DNA of 64,000 nt from Larix kaempferi (GCA_027924585.1 BSBM01000825.1:2336001-2400000); one strand, 5' to 3'; shown: positions 12,414 through 25,800, numbered from the stretch's first letter. Notes: generated by a model from the letters alone, not told the origin. Program-made: numbers and translations.

Positions 12414-13870
12414 CTAAAATACCTCCTTGAAGTCCTCATCTTCTATGTACTTCTCCTTATATGCATCATGGGTAAAAGGTTCAATGCGCATAAGAGTTCC
12501 CAAAGATGTAATATTGGTTGTAGGTGGCCTTGAGAGACTATCTTCCATCTTGTCGGTACTTCCCTTCATATACTTGATGATTAGATGGAATTGTTGTAAG
12601 AACCCCATCCACTTATAATGTCTAGTTTATTTTAGCTTAGTTTGGACCTGCAAATACTCTAGTGGCTAGTGATCAGTGTGAATGATGGTCTCCTTTCCCA
12701 TCAGATAGTGCTTCCACTTCTTAACCTCTTGAACTAGGGCATAGAGTTCCTTATATTAGGTAGGCTAGTTTAGAACCTCCTCGTGAAACATTTCAGAATG
12801 ATAGAATATTGGCCTCCCTCCTTTCATCAGCATTTCTCCCATAGAATACCCACTTGCATTTGTCTCAAATTCGAAAGGCTTCTGTAAATTAGGTAATGCA
12901 AGAACTGGTTCCTGAATGATTTTTCACTTGAGCTCTTCAAATGCTTTCTATTGATTCTTTCACCAGTTGAACCCCTTATTGTTGGATGTTATGGCATGGA
13001 GGGGTGCATCCATAGTGGAAAAGGAATCCATGAATTTCTGAAGGTATTTTGCTTCCCCCAAAAAACTCCTAACTTCAGTGGAATTTGTAGTAGTAGGCCA
13101 CTTAGTGATGGCCTCCATCTTTGTAGGATCAATATTGAGTTCTCCTCTACCAATCACATACCCCAAATACACTAAGGACTGTTGGGAAAACTCACATTTC
13201 TTCAAATTATCCAGCAACTGGTGCTTTTTCATATAAAACCTACTTGAGATGTGATATGTGATCTTCCTAGGTAGCATTATAAACTAGTATGCCATCTAGA
13301 TATACTATAAAAAATGAATCTAAGAAAGGGTGTAATACGTCATTCATCAAATGCATAAATATAGTCGGTGCATACCATAAAAGAAACAACATTACCAACC
13401 ATTTATATATACCTTTTGTTAGCCTTGAAGGAAATCTTCCAGGCATCTTCTTCCTTCACTTGCACATGGTGGTATCCCAATTTGAGATCCAACTTGATGA
13501 AGTAATTGACATGCTACAACTAGTCCAACAAATCATTGATCATGGGCAGAGGATACCATTTCTTGAGTGTGATATTGTTCAAGGCTCGATAGTCTACACA
13601 CATCATCCAAGTCCCATCCTTCTTGGGTACTATGATGATAGGTGACTCACAAGGTGAGGTGCTTGGTTGGATCATTCCCTTATCCAACAACTACTGCAAG
13701 TGCTTGTTTACTTCATTTGCTTTTATGATAGACTGTTTGTATAGTCTAATGTTTGGAAATGGAGAATCCGACAATGGAGTATCTCGTGCTCCACCTCCCT
13801 CTTGGGAGGTATCCCCTTCAACTCCTAGAACAATTCTCTATATTCCTACAAAAGTCTCTCCAATTGATGT
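12414..13870 (-). pseudogene. Gypsy reverse transcriptase and RNase H
   Basis: RT motifs on the minus strand include [19 protein letters not shown] (about 13530-13600) and the catalytic box, which reads YLDGILVY at about 13280-13305 instead of YLDD, so the second catalytic Asp is lost. The thumb follows (LDNLKKCEFSQQSLVYLGYVI and KMEAITKWPTT, 12960-13277). RNase H remnants lie at about 12620-12900, ending with VQEVKKWKHYLMGKE. The tether STDKMEDSLSRPP is at 12414-12608. Confidence 0.87.
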
Positions 13871-13872
13871 TT

Positions 13873-15276
13873 CTACTCTTTGGTGCATCCCTCTAAGGAT
13901 TCCTTCACTTTTACCGATTCACCTTCTTGTTCATTTTCTCTTAAGAAAAGCAGTACAAACTTCCTACTTGAATTGATAAGCTCTTTCGCTCGGTTGGCAC
14001 TGACTGGAGAGATCTTCAATTTACCTTTGGTTGCATTGATAATGAATGATTTCCCATCCTTGATCAAGCAGTATTAGATATCTATCCTCATGATTATCGC
14101 ATCCATCATATACATGTAGTGGATTCCGAACAACACACTACAAACATCCAAGGGTACTACGTCTACCTCCACTTCATCAACATACTCTGCACTTATAGAA
14201 AACTTGATATTGTATTGTTTCGTGACTTTAATTTTTGCATCCTTATTTACCCATCCCAATGGGTAGGGACTCGGATGATCGTGTACTTCCAATCCAAACT
14301 TACATACAAGGTCCTATGCTATGAGGTTTGCTTGTGAACTAGAATCGAATAGAGCATCAATCTTGGTTTTCTTGATTTGGATCTTGATGTGGAAGAGCGT
14401 CTTCATATCTCTCTCTTCCTTATGGTGGAGGCTACTTAGATTCACCTCCTTCTGCATTATGGTAAATATAAAATGTTCGTCCACATCTGAGACTCTTTCG
14501 AACTCCTTGCTTGACTCAGTGGCAAGAAGGTTATTCTTCTTGGCATCCTTCTTGGGGTTCTTGGGGTTCAACTCTGGATGTAGCTTCCAATACTTTTCTT
14601 TAGTGCGGCCATAAATATTGCAATGCTTACAATAGTGTTTTAGATCCTTGCATTGATGTGACATGTCTGTCATCTTCTTCTCCTTTCCCTTCCACTTCTT
14701 CTTACCCTCCTCGGTAGCATCTTGGCTCTCTCTCTGTTTTGGACCACTTGGTTGTCCTTTATTTTGTCCTATGTTTTCTAGGTACTGTTCTTGTACACAT
14801 GCTTCATCAATTGACCTGGGCTTGAAGAGAATCACCTTCCTCAGTATGTGACTATGTAATCCCCCTAGATACTTGAGGAGTAGATATGGTTTCTTAGGTG
14901 AAATACCCAACATGATATCCATCTTCCTGAACTCGATGGTGTATTCTTGCACACTTTGCACCTGCCTTTTCCTGAAGTAATGCCAATGGAACCATTGGTA
15001 CCCTACATATCCAATAGGGTAGAATTGGAACTTAATGAGGGTTTTAAATTCCTCCCACTCAGTTACTGGGAGATCACCCTCCAACCTAAGTTCTTATGTG
15101 TGGATTTCCCACCTAGTTAATGTATGGCCCTCTAACTTCAGTTTGGAAAATGAGATATTTTGATCCTCGACTATTTGATGGATACTAAAATAAAACTCCA
15201 AATTTTGCAACCAATGATTCAGTCTCAGAGCATTGATCTCACCTTGATACGGATTGATGTTGACTTTCGCTTCCAT
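13873..15276 (-). pseudogene. Gypsy gag and protease
   Basis: Gag starts near 15276 (VNINPYQGEINALRLNHWL) and continues after a break as EWEEFKTLIKFQFYPIGY with VQEYTIEFRKM, typical of a retrotransposon gag core. The CCHC knuckle is CKHCNIYGRTKEKYWKLHP, where the usual His and last Cys are changed. The protease site reads DALFDSSSQANLIA, with Ser for the expected Gly of D-S-G (about 14314-14340). Further protease and linker sequence occupies 13873-14292. Stops and the altered residues show loss of function. Confidence 0.85.
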
Positions 15277-15643
15277 CTTGAAGAGAGACTGGGAAGGAAT
15301 ATTGGTATTGGAACTCGACTACTCTCTCTCAGGATCTTCGTCAACTCCTTTTTTGGGTCACTTTTATCTTTCGATTTCCCCTTGGATCCAAAATATGAGT
15401 TAGAGCCTCCAAAATCCCCGAAACGTCCAATTTTTCTCTCTAGAGCCACCATGAGGATTGACATCTTGCCTCAATTATTGGTGACCTGTATTTCGAGTGT
15501 TGAAAATCGCTACTCATAATCGTCTGACACTCCTTGAACAGACTTGTCTACCATGGCTAGGGTTTTGAAGACTCTTTTTTTAGCAATATTGGATCCTACA
15601 ATTACCCACAAAACCCAAAAGAAAAGTTTTTATGATACCCATA

Positions 15644-16545
15644 TGATCCATAAACTGTCATGGATATTCCACTGGAACAGTTCATCACAATGGATCTTAC
15701 AAATTAGTTCTTATTTTATTAGCTTATTTTTATTGAATGCTAAATAACTGGAAATGAAACAAGAAAAAACAGAGAAAATAAGTACACAATCCACAAAATA
15801 ACCCCAAGATATACCCCAGGAAAACCCGCTATGGGGAAAACCCAACAACAAATGAGGATTATGCCTTGCCCTTTAGTCAAATTGCAAATACAAAGGAAAG
15901 GGTGTTCTCATTGGAGTTACCTATGACTATGCAACCATAATGGCCACTATGGGATCTCCTACCTCCTTTGTTTTGCTCTAACATCCACTCTCGTTTTGTT
16001 TCTCAACTATGGAACAATACCATACATAAAAAGAATGGAACCATGTTCTCCTCTAGCGGCCCAGTATTTATCATAGCCCAATAACTATCCAAGGTTAGGT
16101 TTAGGGTTTCTGCATGCCCCAACTCCCGAGTAGGGTTAGGGTTTTGGTCCTTATAGAATGTTCTTGAAGGTTCACATGTGACTAGATCCACATATGTGAG
16201 AAGTGAGAGTTGACGTGGAATCCACTTGTTACCATGGTGGTCAACTGGATAGGTCAACTTGTGAGAGGCATAACTTTTGCATACGAACTCCATTTGAGGT
16301 GATTTTTGGACCGTTGGAAAGGTCTTGAAGTGTAGAATTATGTGAATGGGGATGACCTATGTGATGAAATTTTGACCCCAAAAAACATCATTTAGACCCT
16401 CAAACATGCCTTGGAAGGTTCCAAACCCCAAATCTGCAAAATGACACTTGCCCATAAAATGGGTCGTACAAGCCAATTCACCCAATCTTTTGACACCAAA
16501 ATCTCCAAGTAGGTGAAAAATTATATATTGATCCATTTCATATCA
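15644..16545 (-). repeat. 5' LTR of the nested gypsy element
   Basis: 902 bp; it aligns with the LTR at 10087-10972. It is followed on the right by the duplicated target TAGGT and the resumed copia coding sequence. Confidence 0.9.
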
Positions 16546-16550
16546 TAGGT

Positions 16551-17700
16551 GCATGGGTGAGATACATGTGTGCATATGTTAAAGAAGGCCTTTTATGAGA
16601 TGAAGTAGGCATCGTGTGCATGGCATTCAAGAATTAATGAGTAATTATTGAATTTGGGCTCCACCAAAATTGTTGCAGATCTTAATATTTATTATGTGTT
16701 TGATAAATCTAATCTACTTTTCTTGGTCCTATATGTAGATAACATAATCCTTACATGTAGTTCTAAGCTCATTGGATGGTGAAAGGATTTGGCCATAGTT
16801 ATTATGAAGGACATATGCTTTATGCATTACTTTGTTGGTCTAGAGGTTTGGCAGGGTCCAAATGAAGTTTTTCTTAAACAAGGGAAGTATGTACATAATA
16901 TATATTCTAAAGAGAGTTTAAATGTTGAATTTCTAAAGAGAATTTAGCCACTCCTATGGTTCCAAATTTGAAGTTATATGTTGACTAAGATTCAAATATG
17001 GTAGATCCTTCTTTGCATATATATAGTTGATTAGTTCCTTGGAGTATCTTGTGAATCATGGGACTGGCATATGTTTTGTAGTGAATTCTTTGACCTAGTT
17101 AGTGGTTGAGCCTAAAGATATTCATTAGAATTCTTCAAAGCATGTGCTCTGATACCTGAAAGGCATAATTCATTATGGCTTAAGTTATATGGGAGATGGT
17201 GATTTTGTGCCACATGGCTTTGTTGATTATGATTGGGTAATTGATGCAAATGCTACGAAGAGTACTTCAAGGGTAATTGATACAAGGTTTTTCTTGGGAA
17301 GATGTATGTTCCCTGGTTTAGTAAGTAACAGTGACCATTTGCACTCAATTGAGAAAAGGTAGAGTACATGGCAACCTCTTGTACTAGATTCCATGAGATC
17401 ATATGGATTCACAAGTTGACACCAGCAATGATATATGAGATATTGAAGCCTACAATTGTTTACTATGATAATCAAAGTTGCGTCATGCTCTCTGAACATT
17501 TAGTGTTTCATGATCACTCCAAGCACATGAATATCCTATACCATTTCCTCATAGACAAAGTTTAGATGAGCACAGTGGTTCTCGAGTATACTCCTTCAAA
17601 TTTGTAGGTTGTGCACATTTTGACCAAGCCCTTAGCTAAGGGGAAGTTTGAGATGTTAAAAGAGATAATTGGTTTGGTGGAGAACACCTACCTTGTAAAC
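16551..17700 (+). pseudogene. Ty1-copia second half of RT and RNase H (right part of the split element)
   Basis: The copia frame resumes exactly after the gypsy target duplication. Recognisable blocks are VADLNIYYVF with LFLVLYVDNIILTC (the YVDD box here reads YVDN), MKDICFMHYFVGLEVWQGP, FLKQGKYVHNI, then RNase H pieces: EYMATSC, PTIVYYDNQSCVMLSEH, SKHMNILYHFLIDKV (17368-17565) and the tail HILTKPLAKGKFEMLKE. The coding region ends at about 17700. Together with 8590-10086 it forms one disrupted element; its LTRs could not be delimited. Confidence 0.87.
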
Positions 17701-19040
17701 AAGGAGTGTTACTTTACGTTTTTATCTATATGAGTTCTCCTTCAATAATGGAATAGAGTGAAGAGCAAATCCAACATAACAACAAATTCAATGTCCAAAT
17801 TATGCAGTGTTTCTTGTGTAGATATGAGTAGCGTCTATTAGGTTAGGCAACATAGTTTAGCAGGAAACCAATGTTTCAAGTGCATGCATTCATCTTACAT
17901 GAATGCATCATCTTTTGCATGCCTTATTTGGAAGTGTTTTGTTTTTCTAGCTTACAAAGCCAATGTCTTGTCTTTATTTAGAAGGTGCTTTTTAGTTCTT
18001 TAGGTAGGTGTTATTTTATCTTTAATTAGATGTTTTTTAAATTTAGGAAAGGCACATGGCATAGAAGATTTTTGTATGTAGTTTTGGGCACATATTTCAT
18101 GAAGAGGGATGTTCTATCCTAAGAAAATTTTGCATGCAAGTTGTGTGCACTATTCTAGGTAGAATTAGGGTTAGGATTTATTCTCCTAACATAGGTGCAC
18201 TACAAAGATGGACCATAATTTTTGTAAACCATGGACTATCTTCTTCTATGTAATATAGGAAAGGTGCACCACTAGGTAGGTTAGACAATTAAGTTTTGAA
18301 GCATTTCTTTGTGATTCTTTATTTTCAAAGTAATAGAAAGCAATGTGGTTAAATGTTGCAAATTCTACTTATTGTCCTGATTTTTTGAATTATGTGTTTG
18401 TAGATCTAACATTCCTTCATCCATTGTTTGACAAGTTAAATCGATTTTCATAATAGGGTTTTATTTTAGGAATGTGGGTCTATGTACAGAGTCATAAAAA
18501 ATTTAACAATCATTACATCCAATAATTCTTGTGAGGAGTGGAAACAAAGTCTTTCTTTTAAATAAGGGTCATGGTATAAGTGTTACCCTTAACAACATTG
18601 ATAGCTTAAGGTTGAACCATTAAATAAACGTTGTCATAACATCCAAGGATCCTTCTATTTCTATTTTTTTTTCTTGTTATGCATCCTTATTGAAGTAGAG
18701 CTTTAGAAACTTGACAAACTCATCAAAGGGTTGTGCACCCAATAATGGCCCTTATCAAGACTATTCTTATAGTGAAATTTCTAAATATGAAACTGTGTTG
18801 AAATTAAGAGATATAACCATTAAAAATAATAATACATAATAGTAAATAAAAACTAAAAATAATACAATAATAAATTACTAAAAAATCAATATATTAATAA
18901 TAAGATATAATAATTTTTAAAATTGTCGAACAGAACATCAAAATATAAACATATCAAAAAAGAGTGTTAGTGATAAAATATCAACTATTAAAATGTAAAT
19001 GTTAAAATCACTATGTTTAACATTTGTGCTTGTAGTTGTA
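17701..19040. other. AT-rich DNA, possibly with the decayed 3' LTR of the split copia element
   Basis: A TGTTACTTTACG start at about 17708 directly follows the copia coding end and could open a 3' LTR, but no second copy allows a check. From 18780 the sequence becomes very AT-rich. No genes are seen. Confidence 0.4.
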
Positions 19041-19525
19041 TAAGGTGGTGACACTGGAGTGCTTAGTTCTCATTCCTCCTTGAATTCTATGGATAAAATA
19101 ACGGTGTGTGATATGGGGCACTCAAATTGTCCTATATTCGTCGAAATTCGGTAGAAGTGTTCAAATGGATAGAATAAGGGCATGTGATACGTGGCACTCA
19201 AATTTCTCCATATGGTATAAGAAGTTTTCAAATGGATAAAATAACGACATGTGATACGAACTTGTATCCATCAAAATCCAGTATGAGAAGAAGTTCTCAA
19301 CTGACCATTTTCATTCCGAAGAAATGGGGCAATTTGGAGTGCTCAGATCGCAATTTCAACAATTGAGTAATTTTAAAATTGGGTGATTAGTCTGGAACAG
19401 ACAATCTCAATTACTATAATAGCAATTTCCAACAATAATTTTTAACGGTTTTTATCCCAAAATGAGCAAAAAAAAAATAAAAAAAAAATGGGGCGTTTTG
19501 GTTATTGTTTATCCTAAGCGCAATT
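19040..19525. mobile_element. MITE-like repeat related to 36311-36622
   Basis: The segment from GTGCTCAGATCGCAATTTC through TTTTGGTTATTGTTTATCCTA resembles the insertion in the second pseudogene unit (36311-36622) along about 200 bp. Its left part contains three imperfect units with GGATAAAATAACG and CATGTGATACG (about 19089, 19165, 19225). Terminal repeats are not clean here. Confidence 0.5.
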
Positions 19526-19633
19526 TGATCCTGTTATCCCACGCCTAAAACAATTGTTTCCTTTACGCTTCTCAAACCTGGTAATACGGATCCACCAACA
19601 GAGTCATAGCATAAAACCATACAACAGTCGCTC

Positions 19634-20105
19634 TCACATGAAGGATAGCAAGACTATGATATGACGTGGATATCCGTCCGGCGCAGACCTTGGGGTTTGG
19701 GTTGTTGGATGTAACGGTTCAATCCATGTGACTTTGCACAGTTTCTGAACCCTTAAGACTTTGGGATCCGTCCAAAGTGTGCCAACAGATATGCCTTTCC
19801 CTGTGATACCAAACCGATCTGTATGCGTTGTGGGGGAAGTATCGACTTAGAAAAATATGACACAAAGAACTACATGCATCCCATCTATTTGTGACAGTAT
19901 AGATTGATTTTTTTGCACTACAGAAACCCCATGGGAAGTAAAACTCTAGTGGTTTTTAAAATCTGTGAGATTACAAATCTTACAATGAGACTGTCCTAAA
20001 ATTTCTAGCAAGTATACATCTCTTCCAGACTCATACAGACAACTCTATAGCTCTTGTATGGTGGCTTTGAAGCTTACCTGGTGATGGTGATGGCTTTCTT
20101 CTCAT
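19634..20105 (-). CDS. Weak candidate for a small two-exon gene
   Basis: An ATG at 20105 opens a nine-codon exon (MRRKPSPSP) ending in a strong donor, AG/GTAAGC, at 20078/20077. An acceptor, TTTCTAAG, at 19846 leads into 19845-19634, which continues in the same phase for 69 codons to a TGA. The 232-bp intron is normal for plants. The 79-residue product includes DRFGITGKGISVG and matches no family that I recognise. Only the phase match and splice sites support it; it could be chance or a pseudogene of a larger gene. Confidence 0.2.
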
Positions 20106-20544
20106 CTTTATGGGCTTGTAGTCTACCCCTGTTCCTCCCAGTCTATCGATTAAGCTCCCTTACGTTTCTACAACACTGCAAATGCTTCAATCACCGAAGG
20201 AGACCCACTAACATTCTACTGAATTTTGTTTGACATTTTTTCCATCCCCTTCACGATTCAATGGCCTCATTGATTTCCCTTCTTACCACTGTCAAAACCG
20301 TTACAAATAGCTTATCTTTCCTCCCACGTACTAGGCCACATGGCTTACATTGTGTCCATTTGTTATTGACGGGTCAACCTCTTGTACTATGTGTGTGGAC
20401 AATTCATGCGTTTTTGGGAGGGATTAGATATCCTTCATCCAAAATGTTTCAAATTTATTTGGTTTTTGATATAATTTTAGGTAATAAATTTGATAGAAAA
20501 TGGAGTAGTAGATAATGATAGAAAATTGAGTATTAGATAATGTC

Positions 20545-20736
20545 TTTAAAAATTTATGAAATCTCTAAATCAACCTAAAACTTCCAAAATTTTACAAACA
20601 ATTTATAATTATATCCAATTTAAATTATTTAATTGATTGATTTAAAAATTTATAAAATCTCTAAATCAACTTAAAACTTCCAAAATTTTACAAATGACTT
20701 ATAATTATATACAATTTAAATTATTTAATTGATTGA
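20545..20736. repeat. Direct tandem duplication, period 96 bp
   Basis: Two nearly identical copies (20545-20640, 20641-20736) start TTTAAAAATTTAT and end ATTTAATTGATTGA. Confidence 0.9.
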
Positions 20737-21234
20737 TTCCAAAGAAAGTGAAAATTTCATTTACTTTTTTAGATGATGGATAACCTATTCCCTTTTGGAA
20801 AAAAAAGGATATCCTCATCCCATTACATCAACTACTAAAGACAAACAATCCAATAATCAATGTTTTTTTTTCTCCTCTTTTTTTTTTCTCCGACCATGGG
20901 AACCTCTCCAAGCCACCCAATGAGCTTTGTCATCTGCACCACCTGGATACCAAAACCACCGGTCAGGTCAGTCTTAATGTTGTCCAAGACATAATCAACG
21001 GGAGTACAACCACCACCGTAGTCGCACGAGCTTTTTCTGAGGTGCAATCTGTTCACTACACCGAATCTAAATTGAGATTCCGTTGGGGCAGCCATCAAGC
21101 CCCACCGTTGGCTCCGAACCTCAACCCCTACTAATCCATATTATTGCAAATACCGTAACAAACCAAAAAAATTCACAACCACCTTATCAAACCATAAAAG
21201 CTAATCACAACTACCCTATCAAACCAAAAAAGCC

Positions 21235-21870
21235 TTTATAAAAAAGTCTTTCCTACTTTTCATCACATAGAATAAAAAAGTCTTTCCTACTTTTCATCAC
21301 ATAAAATTTGGATGTTAGCAATATTAGAAATTCCACATTTAAAAAAAAATTATCCCATTTCTAATGATCTTAGGACTACACATTTTTCAATAATCCACAA
21401 GCCTCGTCTTACTTTTCATCACATAAAATTTGGATGTTAGCCCTATTAGGAGTTCCACATTTACAAAAAAATATTAAAATTTAGATGTTAAAGGTATTAA
21501 GAATTCCTCATTAAAAAACATATGCCGTTTCCCAACTGTGGTGATATTAGGATTACATATTTTTCAAAAATAATTATATTTCCTTTGTTCAAACTGGAGT
21601 GAGATAAAATGAAAAATATAAAATTGTAAAAATAATATAAAATACATTATTGAATGTAATATTAAAAACTAAAATTAATTAATAAGTGAAAAAATTACAA
21701 TGTAATAACAATATAATGTAAAATTTTAACAATACAAAGTAGAGTAACTCAAAGAAGTGAAGTTGAAATTTTATTATACTTTAAAAATAGAAACTCTAAG
21801 TCAAAAAGTCTTGATCCTAGGTATTCAAAATTTAAAAAGTCTTGATCCTAGGTATTCAAAATTTAAATCA
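21235..21870. repeat. Cluster of short direct repeats in AT-rich DNA
   Basis: AAAAAGTCTTTCCTACTTTT occurs twice about 32 bp apart (21240, 21272). CTTTTCATCACATAAAATTT recurs at about 21288 and 21413. AAAAGTCTTGATCCTAGGTA is duplicated in tandem at 21800-21870 with a 38-bp period. No coding function is seen. Confidence 0.7.
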
Positions 21871-22856
21871 ATAATTTGCCGGGTTATAACTTTCACATAA
21901 GAACTTCCTTTTTCTGGGGTATGTTTTTGGTAGTCATAAATTACCAAATAATCAAAATCCTCAAAAACATACAGTACAACAAAGCCTGAAAAATACAATA
22001 AATAAATCATTGTTTGCAAACTACTATAAATTTGCAAAGTTCACTACAGGTTTTGGACATAGTTGCAACCACAATATCAATTACAGTGACATCTTAACAA
22101 AATACATCCAGTAGTTTCTTGCTATGGTATTCCAACGCCACCAAACTACATAACCATTGCCCTGTGCTACTGTCATACAAATGTAACAACAAATAGATAC
22201 CCCTTTCCACATAGATGTTTTGCAATACAAAGCTATCCCTTTTAAGCAACTATAATCTCCACAAGCAACAAACTAGCACTAGTTATTTATTCTCCAGAGA
22301 CTCGTAAACATATGATAAGCTTGTGCCTTCACATTCATGAACTCCACTTATCAATGATCTTAACGTTGGAGTTCGTATTCATGTCAGTAATTGCTTTTAC
22401 AACCAAAGGTGTGCTAACGACGATTATCTTGTTTGTTTGCTCTGGCTCTGTCACTTTCTTTTTCCCTGTCAATATTCTATCTATAGCCTGCTCGGTTAAG
22501 GAATAAGGATGGAGATTTGAAGATGGTCAGTATTGCCAGATAAAGCTCACACTTTTTACCATGTTATTACAGGATCTGTACTGTCGCTTCAGCTTCCTAA
22601 GAATAATATATTTGGTTAAACGCCTCAATGTTGTTTCTTTTGTGAGATGCAATATCATTCCTACTGATCAAAATGAATATATATTATTGGTAAAGATCAT
22701 TCTTTCATTGTAAAAAAAGTTACCCAGTTACCCAGTTCTTATGTAGGGCATAACCAAAGTACTGAAGCAAAGCTATATGATATCAATGGCAATCTCTGAG
22801 AATTCTTTGAGTTTGATAAATGGTAGATCATTAATATAAGTCATAGAAGGAGGCTT
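21871..22856. other. Intergenic DNA including the 3' flank of the acyl-activating enzyme gene
   Basis: No coding sequence recognised. The part next to 22857 should contain the 3' untranslated region of the minus-strand gene; a poly(A) site could not be fixed. Confidence 0.5.
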
Positions 22857-25800
22857 TCACTCCTTTTTATAGTTTCTGGGAAAGATTGTGCCTAGAGCTC
22901 TGGCGCTTTCCCGAAGCTGATACTTCTGAATTTTTCCTGTTGATGTCTTTGGCAGGTCTCCAAAGAGAACAGTTCGAGGAACCATATAATGTGGTAAACG
23001 ATGGCGACAGAAATTGATGATGCTTTCAGGAGTAACTTCTTCTTCAACCAAATCTTCTTTCAGCTTTACAAAAGCACAGGGGGTTTCCCCCCAGTAATCA
23101 TCAGGTCGCCCAACTACTGCAGCTTCTAGTATATATGGATGAGCATAAATAACAGTTTCAACTTCGATGCTGCTGATATTCTCGCCCCCTGAAATTATAA
23201 TGTCTTTTGATCTATCCTTGAGCTCAATGTAGCCGTCAGGATGAACGACTCCTAAATCACCCGTGTGAAACCATCCATTTTCAAATGCTTTGGTTGTAGT
23301 TTCAGCAGCTTTCAAGTATCCGTTCATGACTATGCTTCCTTTGATCATGACTTCACCAATTGTAGTACCATCATGAAGAACACTTTCCATTGTGCTGGGA
23401 TTCTTGACATCTAGTTTAGAAACTCCCAAGTGAGGTACCCCTTGCCGGGACTTTAGTTTGGCCTGATCCTCTGATGGAAGCCTACTCCATTCGGGCTTCA
23501 AAACACATGAGCTTATGGGCCCATAAGTTTCTGTGAGGCCATATATGTGTGTTATGTGGAAACCAAGTTCCTCCATTGTGGATAGCAAGAGGGAAGGAGG
23601 TGGGGAACCACCTGTCAAGACATGAACAGCATGAGGAAGTGGTCTTCTTTCATGAGCTGGTGCATTTGCAATGATATTTAATACAGTTGGTGCTGCGCTT
23701 AAGTGGGTGACTTTGTGCTCAGCAATGGCGTCAAATATATCTTTTGCATTTACACTTCTGAGGCAAATGCTGGTCCCACCTAGTGCAGCCATTCCCCATG
23801 GAAAACCCCAACCGTTACAATGAAACATGGGTACTGTCCAAAGGTAAACAGGCCTAGACTTCATTTCCCACATTAAAATGGTACTCATTGTATTGATAAA
23901 GGCACCTCTGTGGCTGTACACAACACCTTTAGGACTAGACGTAGTGCCTGATGTATAGTTTAATGAAATAGCATCCCATTCATCTTCAGGCCAAAGAGTC
24001 TCAAAATTCGGATCTCCACTCATCAAAAGCTTTTCATACTCCAGAAGACCTTGATCATCATTCAAAGATGCTCTAGACTTGTCCAGTTCATGAATCACAA
24101 TCATTAATGGTAATTCGTTTGTCACCTGTGAAAGAATCCTGACTGCTTCTTTTGTAACTTCTAAGAATTGGTAATCCACAAAGACCACCTTAGCTTCTGA
24201 ATGCCTCAAAATAAAAGACATCATGTGTGCATCAAGTCTAATATTTAGAGTGCTGAGCACTGCCCCTGCCATTGGAACTCCAAAGTGCATTTCATATGTT
24301 GCTGGTACATTTGGAGCCACTACAGCAACCTGTCACATTTATGGATGATATAACTTTAGGAACATATTCTTAACATAATATAACAAAAATGTCAAACCCA
24401 ATAAAAGAGTGCCCAAACATTCATTTTAAATCAGATTCATGGAAGGATGCAAACATTGCTTGCCAGACAACCCCCCACCTTTTCAATGAATAGCTATCAG
24501 GCCATGGGCTAGTGCCATAAGTTATTTTGATTTTAACTGGTGAGACTGAGGACCCTGTACAACACAGAGCTCTTGTCTAGGGGAATATGACCTGGAAGTC
24601 AATGCCCTTTAAGAGGGATCTTGCTGGTACTGGTGATCAGTGAAATTGGCCAGATTGCCTCTCAGAATTTAAATGTTTAATCTGTGCAGGGCAAAAGACT
24701 ATACGTCAGAGCTCTGGTTGTCATGAGAGGCGGCAAGCCCTGCCTGTATAGGCGTTAGTTCAATAAAGGCCTTACCATACGAGGAGAATATCGCAGCATC
24801 CTAATTGTGAATTGGGTGCTGTCTAAAGATGGAAATTATGGCATGGTGATGTACAAAAGCTTAGAGCAGTACTCAGAAACTTTCAATCCATTAGAGATAC
24901 AACGCAAAAAGAACTGATGATTCAAGGGGAAAATTTGGAATTTATATTTAAAGTGAAACAAAATTTCAAGTTTCAGGATATGCCCTGTAATAAGATAGTT
25001 TGAAATATCATTTAAAAAAAAAAACTTATGCCATCGAAATTTGAAACCACTTGCCATGTTAGGTGGCATTATAAACCGAAGAGAGACTAAACTGTGGAAC
25101 GAGGTGTGTGGAAAATGTAAGGTGCTTTGAGCTTAGCAGAGCGTCAATTACCATCTAATTTAACCTGGGTAATGGAAGCGCTGGATGAATTATAATTAAT
25201 AAGGAGACTTTATGAATTTCCTCCTAAAAGATGGGGGACTGTCACTTGAAGAATCTAATCTGTTGAAGTTCTCTGGGACCGCATTTGGGTTCATTCACAT
25301 AAAATGGCTCCTGTAAATTGATCCAGAGGGATAAGCGTGTCACAAAAGAGGGATAAACATATCACAAAGAGAATTGAATCCAAGCTTATACTCACTGTGT
25401 CTCTTTGTAATGTATTAGGCAATGCATTCGAATATGAATCATTCGAAAAGACTAATTATAAACACTTTGAAACAGAGAATAGGAATTCCTATTTGCTCAT
25501 CTTTATCTCTTGTGTGATACAATTAAAGGAATATGGATCTACACAAGCAGATTTCCCAAAGAAAATCATTTGAAGGCATAAAAATGAGCCACAGATTTGT
25601 CTATAACTTACAACATCCCCTGTTTTGATATTTAGAGAGCGAAGCGCCGAGGCAAGCCTGCGGCACCGCTCTGCTGTTTGCACCCACGTAAATCGAGTAG
25701 ATCCGTAGACTAATGAAGTTCCTTCTCTATACACGCTGCCTGCTCTCTCCAAGAAGCTTATTGGCGATAAAGGGTTTCCGTTGGCCTCGCATGGCTTCAG

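Larger units (their letters stand above)
10087..16545 (-). mobile_element. Complete Ty3-gypsy chromovirus nested in the copia element
   Basis: Two LTRs (10087-10972 and 15644-16545) flank gag, protease, RT, RNase H, integrase and chromodomain, all on the minus strand. On that strand the LTR ends are TGAT...ATCA. A polypurine tract (AATGGGGAGG) precedes the 3' LTR at about 10975-10985, and a degenerate iMet-type primer site (GGTATCATAA) lies at about 15629-15640. The target site was GAGGT: flanks are GAGTT (10082-10086) and TAGGT (16546-16550), one change each, and the uninterrupted copia relative at 27947-27951 reads GAGGT. The LTRs differ by many substitutions and indels, so the insertion is old. 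Confidence 0.93.

Noticed and set aside
20835-21098. 87-codon minus ORF (MMAAPTESQFRFGVV...)
   Set aside because: Ends in a poly-Lys/Arg run made by a T-rich tract, no recognised domain, no splice or promoter context; possible old gene scrap but not supportable.
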